From: Burkholderia latens | GTDB lineage: Bacteria > Pseudomonadota > Gammaproteobacteria > Burkholderiales > Burkholderiaceae | Direction: 5' to 3' | NCBI RefSeq assembly: GCF_001718795.1 | Contig: NZ_CP013435.1 | Span: forward strand, 2,356,001 to 2,420,000 | Length of the DNA stretch: 64,000 bases | Shown: positions 59,017-64,000 of the stretch, in pieces | Position numbering within the stretch: the stretch's first letter is position 1 | How the letters are laid out: each line of letters starts with the position of its first letter | Notes under the pieces: generated by a model | Seen by the model: the letters and a program-made list of their open reading frames with translations, nothing else | What the model was told of the DNA's origin: nothing | Database searches by the model: none | Made by a program: the position numbers and the translations under genes

Positions 59017-59119
59017 CGATCGCGCCGGGCGCGCCCGCTCCTCTGCCGGGGTTCGCTAGAATGCCCGGCAGATGCCTTTTTTACGGCCCGCGCCTCGCGC
59101 GCGGGCGCCCAGTTCAGAC

Positions 59120-60040
59120 ATGACCGATTCGACCTACGACGTAACGCGCGTGCGCACGTACCTCCAGGGCCTGCAGACACGCATCGCCGACGCGCTCGGC
59201 GCGCTCGACGGCACGCCGCTCGCGACCGACGCGTGGCAACGCGGTCCCGAAGAGCGCCTGCGCGGCGGCGGCTGCACGCGGATTCTCGAAGGCGGCCGCG
59301 TGTTCGAGCGTGCGGGAATCGGCTTTTCCGACGTCGCGGGCGACGCGCTGCCGCCGTCGGCGAGCGCCGCGCGCCCGCAGCTGGCCGGCCGCGGCTTCGA
59401 GGCGCTCGGCGTGTCGCTCGTGCTGCACCCGCGCAATCCGTACTGCCCGACCGTGCACATGAACGTGCGGATGCTGATCGCGACGAAACCGGGCGACGCG
59501 CCGGTCTTCTGGTTCGGCGGCGGCATGGATCTGACGCCGGTTTATCCGTTCGAGGATGACGCGCGACACTTCCACCAGACGTGCAAGGACGCGCTCGACC
59601 CGTTCGGCGCCGAGCTGTATCCGCGTTTCAAGACGTGGTGCGACGAGTATTTCTTCCTGAAGCACCGCAACGAGACGCGCGGCGTCGGCGGGATCTTCTT
59701 CGACGATTTCTCGGAGCCCGGATTCGAACGCTCGTTTGAGATGATGCAAAGCGTCGGCGACGCGTTCCTGAACGCGTACCTGCCGATCGTCGAACGCCGC
59801 GTCACGCTGCCGTACGGCGAGCGCGAACGCGAGTTCCAGGCTTACCGGCGCGGCCGCTACGTCGAATTCAACCTCGTGTTCGACCGCGGCACGCTGTTCG
59901 GCCTGCAAAGCGGCGGCCGCACCGAATCGATCCTGATGTCGATGCCGCCGGTCGCGAACTGGCGCTACAACTGGCAACCTGCCCCGGGTTCGCCGGAAGC
60001 GCGCCTCGCCGAATTCCTCGTGCCGCGCGACTGGGTCTGA
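59120..60040 (+). CDS. hemF: Oxygen-dependent coproporphyrinogen-III oxidase
   Basis: This haem-synthesis enzyme converts coproporphyrinogen III to protoporphyrinogen IX using O2. It is 306 aa from [11 protein letters not shown]. Family signatures are [51 protein letters not shown] and [21 protein letters not shown]. It lies 103 bp after purD and 35 bp before nadD. Confidence 0.97.
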   Translation: MTDSTYDVTRVRTYLQGLQTRIADALGALDGTPLATDAWQRGPEERLRGGGCTRILEGGRVFERAGIGFSDVAGDALPPSASAARPQLAGRGFEALGVSLVLHPRNPYCPTVHMNVRMLIATKPGDAPVFWFGGGMDLTPVYPFEDDARHFHQTCKDALDPFGAELYPRFKTWCDEYFFLKHRNETRGVGGIFFDDFSEPGFERSFEMMQSVGDAFLNAYLPIVERRVTLPYGEREREFQAYRRGRYVEFNLVFDRGTLFGLQSGGRTESILMSMPPVANWRYNWQPAPGSPEARLAEFLVPRDWV

Positions 60041-60075
60041 CCCGCGCGGCCGCCTCAAGAACAGGACACGTTTTT

Positions 60076-60789
60076 CTGAACACCACCGCCCGCCCCGCCC
60101 CGCAGCCGCGTCCGCTGTCGCGTCGCATCGGCCTGCTCGGCGGCACGTTCGACCCGATCCACGACGGCCATCTCGCGCTCGCGCGGCGGTTCGCCGACGT
60201 GCTCGGCCTGACCGAGCTCGCCCTGCTGCCGGCCGGACAGCCGTACCAGAAGCGCGACGTGTCGGCCGCCGAGCACCGCCTCGCGATGACGCGCGCCGCT
60301 GCGGGCGCGCTGTCGCTGCCCGGCGTGACGGTCACCGTCGCGACCGACGAAATCGAACACGACGGGCCGACCTACACCGTCGAGACGCTCGCGCGCTGGC
60401 GCGAGCGGATCGGCTCCGATGCATCGCTGTCGCTGCTGATCGGCGCCGACCAGCTGGTGCGGCTCGACACGTGGCGCGACTGGCGCGCGCTGTTCGACTA
60501 CGCGCACGTGTGCGTGTCGACGCGCCCCGGTTTCGACCTCGGCGCGGCGCCGGCCGCCGTCACGCAGGAAATCGCGCGGCGTCAGGCAGGCGCCGACGTG
60601 CTGAAGGCGACGCCGGCCGGCCATCTGCTGATCGACACGGCGCTCGCGTTCGATATCGCGGCAACCGACATCCGTGCGCACCTGCGCGAATGCATCGCGC
60701 GTCATGCGCAAATGCCCGACGCGTCGGCCGAGCATGTGCCGGCCGCCGTCTGGGCCTATATTCTTCAACATCGCCTCTACCATTCCTGA
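60076..60789 (+). CDS. nadD: Nicotinate-nucleotide adenylyltransferase
   Basis: This NAD-synthesis enzyme makes deamido-NAD from nicotinate mononucleotide and ATP. It is 237 aa if it starts at the CTG at 60076. The signature [15 protein letters not shown] and the later [15 protein letters not shown] are present, and the C-terminus contains the ISSTxxR-like TDIRAHL. No ATG, GTG or TTG lies in frame upstream of the signature; the first GTG at 60199 would cut it off. An AGGA element about 10 bases before the CTG supports that start. Confidence 0.9.
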   Translation: MNTTARPAPQPRPLSRRIGLLGGTFDPIHDGHLALARRFADVLGLTELALLPAGQPYQKRDVSAAEHRLAMTRAAAGALSLPGVTVTVATDEIEHDGPTYTVETLARWRERIGSDASLSLLIGADQLVRLDTWRDWRALFDYAHVCVSTRPGFDLGAAPAAVTQEIARRQAGADVLKATPAGHLLIDTALAFDIAATDIRAHLRECIARHAQMPDASAEHVPAAVWAYILQHRLYHS

Positions 60790-60793
60790 TTCC

Positions 60794-61231
60794 ATGGATA
60801 TCCGCAAACTGCAGCGCGTGATCGTCGACGCTCTCGAAGACATCAAGGCGCAAGACATCAAGGTGTTCAACACCAGCCACCTGACCGAACTGTTCGACCG
60901 CGTGATCGTCGCGTCGGGCACGTCGAACCGGCAGACCAAGGCGCTCGCGTCCAGCGTGCGCGACAAGGTCAAGGAAGCCGGCGGCGACATCGTCAGCTCC
61001 GAGGGCGAAGACACCGGCGAATGGGTGCTGGTCGATTGCGGCGACGCGGTCGTGCACATCCTGCAGCCGGCGCTGCGCCAGTACTACAACCTCGAGGAAA
61101 TCTGGGGCGACAAGCCCGTGCGGATGAAGCTCGGCGGCGGCAAGGGCCCGAACGGCGCCGCCACGGCCGGCGACGACGAGGAAGAAGCCCCCGCCCGCCC
61201 GGCGCGCAAGACGGCGGCCCGTCGCCGCTGA
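60794..61231 (+). CDS. rsfS: Ribosomal silencing factor RsfS
   Basis: This protein binds ribosomal protein L14 and blocks subunit joining when nutrients run low. It is 145 aa. The family core is [35 protein letters not shown] and [32 protein letters not shown]. The last 30 residues form a Gly/Glu/Lys/Arg-rich tail beyond the usual domain. It follows nadD by 4 bp, a conserved pairing. Confidence 0.96.
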   Translation: MDIRKLQRVIVDALEDIKAQDIKVFNTSHLTELFDRVIVASGTSNRQTKALASSVRDKVKEAGGDIVSSEGEDTGEWVLVDCGDAVVHILQPALRQYYNLEEIWGDKPVRMKLGGGKGPNGAATAGDDEEEAPARPARKTAARRR

Positions 61232-61250
61232 GCCGCCGCGAGTCGTTCCG

Positions 61251-61721
61251 ATGAAGCTTTTCATCCTCGCGGTCGGCCACAAAATGCCCGGCTGGATCGC
61301 GTCCGGCTTCGACGAATACACGAAGCGGATGCCGCCCGAGCTGCGCATCGAGCTGCGTGAGATCAAGCCCGAACTGCGTTCGGGCAGCCGCAGCGCGGAA
61401 AGCGTGATGGCGGCCGAGCGGCAGAAGATCGACGCTGCGCTGCCGAAGGGCGCGCGCATCGTGGCCCTCGACGAGCGCGGCCGCGACTGGACCACGATGC
61501 AGCTCGCGCAGGCGCTGCCCGGCTGGCAGCAGGACGGTCGCGACGTCGCGTTCGTGATCGGCGGCGCCGACGGCCTCGATCCGGAGCTCAAGGCGCGCGC
61601 CGACCTGTTGCTGCGCATCTCCAGCATGACGCTGCCGCACGGGATGGTCCGCGTGCTGCTTGCCGAACAGCTTTACCGGGCGTGGAGCATCACGCAGAAT
61701 CACCCCTATCATCGCGCATGA
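61251..61721 (+). CDS. rlmH: 23S rRNA (pseudouridine1915-N3)-methyltransferase
   Basis: This SPOUT methyltransferase acts on pseudouridine 1915 in helix 69 of assembled 70S ribosomes. It is 156 aa, the usual length. The knot region includes [23 protein letters not shown] and the C-terminal [20 protein letters not shown]...HPYHR, which holds the S-adenosylmethionine site. The rsfS-rlmH order is conserved in many proteobacteria. Confidence 0.97.
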   Translation: MKLFILAVGHKMPGWIASGFDEYTKRMPPELRIELREIKPELRSGSRSAESVMAAERQKIDAALPKGARIVALDERGRDWTTMQLAQALPGWQQDGRDVAFVIGGADGLDPELKARADLLLRISSMTLPHGMVRVLLAEQLYRAWSITQNHPYHRA

Positions 61722-61772
61722 CGCGTCGCCCTCGGGACGCGCGCCGCGCGCGCTCAACGAGATAACGACACC

Positions 61773-62420
61773 ATGCCGTCCAGCACCCCGTCCGCACTTT
61801 TTCCGGCCCCGCTTTTCCAGACCCTTTACCTCGCCTCGCAAAGTCCGCGCCGCCAGGAGCTGCTGCAGCAGATCGGCGTGCGCTTCGAACTGCTGCTGCC
61901 GCGCCCGGACGAGGATGCCGAGGCACTCGAAGCCGAGCTGCCCGGCGAAGCCGCCGATGCATACGTACGCCGCGTGACCGTCCTGAAGGCCGAGGCCGCG
62001 CGTGCGCGCCTTGTGGCGAGCGGCAAGCCGGCCGCGCCGGTGCTGGTCGCGGACACCACGGTCACGATCGACGGGAAGATTCTCGGCAAGCCGGCCGATG
62101 CCGACGAGGCACTCGCGATGCTGACGCGCCTCGCCGGCCGCGAACACGAGGTGCTGACGGCCGTCGCAGTCATCGGCGCGGACGGCGAACTCCTGCCGCC
62201 CGCCCTGTCGCGCTCGTCGGTGCGCGTTTGCGCCGCATCGCGCGACGCGTTCGCGCGCTACGTGGACACCGGCGAGCCGTTCGGCAAGGCCGGCGCATAC
62301 GCGATCCAGGGCCGCGCGGCCGAGTTCATCGAGCGAATCGACGGCTCCCATTCGGGTATCATGGGTCTGCCCCTTTTTGAGACTGCCGCGCTGCTGCGCG
62401 CCGCGCGCGTCGCCTTCTGA
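61773..62420 (+). CDS. maf: Maf-family nucleotide pyrophosphatase
   Basis: This is a house-cleaning nucleoside triphosphate pyrophosphatase of the Maf/YhdE type, which acts on dTTP/UTP or modified nucleotides. It is 215 aa. The signature [16 protein letters not shown] is near residue 20, KAEAARA follows, and the catalytic Asp lies in [17 protein letters not shown]. The C-terminal motif is [29 protein letters not shown]. The choice between YhdE- and YceF-like specificity is not certain. Confidence 0.94.
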   Translation: MPSSTPSALFPAPLFQTLYLASQSPRRQELLQQIGVRFELLLPRPDEDAEALEAELPGEAADAYVRRVTVLKAEAARARLVASGKPAAPVLVADTTVTIDGKILGKPADADEALAMLTRLAGREHEVLTAVAVIGADGELLPPALSRSSVRVCAASRDAFARYVDTGEPFGKAGAYAIQGRAAEFIERIDGSHSGIMGLPLFETAALLRAARVAF

Positions 62421-62428
62421 ATCCCACC

Positions 62429-63898
62429 ATGAACGAAGAAATCCTGATCAACCTCACGCCGCAGGAAACGCGGGTCGCACTCGTGCAGCAAGGCGCGGTG
62501 CAGGAGCTTCACGTCGAGCGCACGCTGTCGCGCGGGCGGGTCGGCAACATCTACCTCGGCAAGGTCGTGCGCGTGCTGCCCGGCATGCAATCGGCGTTCA
62601 TCGACATCGGCCTCGAACGCGCGGCGTTCCTGCACGTCGCGGACATCTGGCATCCGCGCCTCGCGGGCGAGCCGCAGTCGGGCGCGCCGCACCAGCCGAT
62701 CGAGAAGACCGTGTTCGAAGGCCAGACACTGATGGTCCAGGTGATCAAGGATCCGATCGGCACGAAGGGCGCGCGGCTGTCGACGCAGGTCAGCATCGCG
62801 GGCCGCACGCTCGTGTACCTGCCGCAGGAGCCGCACATCGGCATCTCGCAGAAGATCGAGAGCGAAGCCGAGCGCGAGGCCGTGCGTGCGCGGCTGACCG
62901 CCGTGATCCCACCGGACGAGAAAGGCGGCTACATCGTGCGCACGATCGCCGAGGATGCGACGTCCGACGAACTGGCCGGCGACGTCGCGTACCTGCGCAA
63001 GACCTGGGCGACGATCGTCGCGCAGGCGCAGCGGATGCCGGCGACGAGCCTGCTGTATCAGGATCTCGACCTCGCGCAGCGCGTGCTGCGCGACTTCGCG
63101 AACGACGACACCACACGCATCCAGGTCGACTCGCGCGAAACCTACCAGCGCCTCGCGGAATTCGCGGCCGAGTTCACGCCGGCGGTGAGCCCGAAGCTGC
63201 ATCACTACACCGGCGAGCGGCCGCTGTTCGATCTGTACAACATCGAGACGGAGATCCAGCGTGCGCTGTCGCGCCGCGTCGATCTGAAGTCCGGCGGCTA
63301 TCTGATGATCGACCAGACCGAGGCGATGACGACGATCGACGTGAATACCGGCGGCTACGTCGGCGCGCGCAATTTCGACGACACGATCTTCAAGACCAAC
63401 CTCGAGGCCGCGCACACGATCGCGCGGCAACTGCGGCTGCGCAACCTCGGCGGGATCATCATCATCGACTTCATCGACATGGAGAACGCCGAGCATCGCG
63501 ACGCGGTGCTGTCCGAGCTGAAGAAGGCGCTGTCGCGCGACCGCACGCGCGTGACGGTCAACGGCTTTTCGCAGTTGGGGCTCGTGGAGATGACCCGCAA
63601 GCGCACGCGCGAATCGCTCGCGCACGTGCTGTGCGAACCCTGCCCGACCTGCCAGGGCAAGGGCCAGGTGAAGACGTCGCGCACCGTCTGCTACGACATC
63701 CTGCGCGAGATCCTGCGCGAGTCGCGCCAGTTCAATCCGCGCGAATTCCGCGTAATCGCCGCGCAGCAGGTGATCGACCTGTTCCTCGACGAGGAATCGC
63801 AGCATCTCGCGATGCTGATCGACTTCATCGGCAAGCCTGTGTCGCTACAGGTCGAGTCGAATCTGAGCCAGGAGCAATACGATATCGTGCTGATGTAA
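62429..63898 (+). CDS. rng: Ribonuclease G
   Basis: This is the single-strand-specific endoribonuclease of the RNase E/G family that matures the 16S rRNA 5' end and decays some mRNAs. It is 489 aa and lacks the RNase E C-terminal scaffold. An N-terminal S1 domain (about 38-125) holds GNIYLGKVVRVLPGMQSAFIDIG. The catalytic magnesium site is in TIDVNTGGYVG...IIIIDFID, and CPTCQGKG gives the zinc-link cysteines. It lies 8 bp after maf, so the two are probably co-transcribed. Confidence 0.97.
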   Translation: MNEEILINLTPQETRVALVQQGAVQELHVERTLSRGRVGNIYLGKVVRVLPGMQSAFIDIGLERAAFLHVADIWHPRLAGEPQSGAPHQPIEKTVFEGQTLMVQVIKDPIGTKGARLSTQVSIAGRTLVYLPQEPHIGISQKIESEAEREAVRARLTAVIPPDEKGGYIVRTIAEDATSDELAGDVAYLRKTWATIVAQAQRMPATSLLYQDLDLAQRVLRDFANDDTTRIQVDSRETYQRLAEFAAEFTPAVSPKLHHYTGERPLFDLYNIETEIQRALSRRVDLKSGGYLMIDQTEAMTTIDVNTGGYVGARNFDDTIFKTNLEAAHTIARQLRLRNLGGIIIIDFIDMENAEHRDAVLSELKKALSRDRTRVTVNGFSQLGLVEMTRKRTRESLAHVLCEPCPTCQGKGQVKTSRTVCYDILREILRESRQFNPREFRVIAAQQVIDLFLDEESQHLAMLIDFIGKPVSLQVESNLSQEQYDIVLM

Positions 63899-63989
63899 CG
63901 CTCTGAGCCGACCGCCGCCGGCCCCGCCGCGCGGCGTCCAATGCGGCGCCCGCCGCCGCTTCCTTCCCCCTTCCCGTTCGTCACACACC

Positions 63990-64000
63990 ATGAGCAAACG
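63990..64000 (+). CDS. Start of a further gene (cut by the window edge)
   Basis: An ATG followed by AGC AAA CG (Met-Ser-Lys...) starts 91 bp after rng. Only three codons are visible, so neither the product nor the reality of the gene can be judged from this window. Confidence 0.3.

Overview
The window is a GC-rich (roughly two-thirds G+C) chromosomal segment of a beta-proteobacterium, almost certainly Burkholderia and probably the B. cepacia complex. The evidence is the gene order (nuo operon - tRNA-Leu - secG - tpiA; pnp/rpsO; ilvIHC-psd-pssA-leuA; kdpFABCDE; nadD-rsfS-rlmH-maf-rng), the protein sequences, and the dense codon use that throws long spurious antisense reading frames. It is mostly core genome. 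One mobile element, a group II intron, is present.

Layout. 1-7889 (minus): nuoA-H of respiratory complex I; nuoH is cut by the window edge. 8044-9445 (minus): tRNA-Leu(GAG), secG, tpiA. 9584-13455 (minus): a quinone oxidoreductase, polynucleotide phosphorylase and S15. 13575-18157: an orphan amino-acid-type periplasmic binding protein, a small lipoprotein, and a carbonic anhydrase-SulP pair that probably handles bicarbonate. 18237-28133 (minus): branched-chain amino acid and phospholipid genes ilvI-ilvH-ilvC-[group II intron]-psd-pssA-leuA. leuA is preceded by a Leu-rich leader peptide that appears to be read from a leaderless transcript.

28485-30780 (plus): ECF sigma factor, DUF3619, DUF3106 and RDD proteins. 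31045-33576 (plus): a metallophosphoesterase, a GT4 glycosyltransferase and diacylglycerol kinase, behind a sequence resembling a PhoB box. This arrangement matches phosphate-stress lipid remodelling (PlcP/Agt type) known from other bacteria. A second, better PhoB-like box lies at 36031-36048 in front of an ArnT/PMT-type membrane glycosyltransferase. Between them are a TetR regulator, a LOG-family phosphoribohydrolase and an SDR enzyme. 38134-44278 (minus): DUF924, AlaX-type editing protein, truncated globin, FtsX-type permease, DUF4126, the SMR exporter SugE/Gdx with a clear guanidine-II (mini-ykkC) riboswitch, and a DUF333 protein.

44435-52877 (minus): the potassium system kdpFABC-kdpDE, plus an additional 35-residue membrane peptide upstream of kdpF. 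53102-55848 (minus): quinone oxidoreductase, methylglyoxal synthase and an SDR enzyme. 56048-63898 (plus): upp, yebC, purD, hemF, nadD, rsfS, rlmH, maf and rng. Another gene begins at the right edge.

The most interesting candidates are the two PhoB-like boxes in front of lipid/glycosyl-transfer genes, the intact group II intron with matching exon-binding loop beside the ilvC terminator, the leaderless leuA leader peptide, and the unlisted kdp micropeptide.
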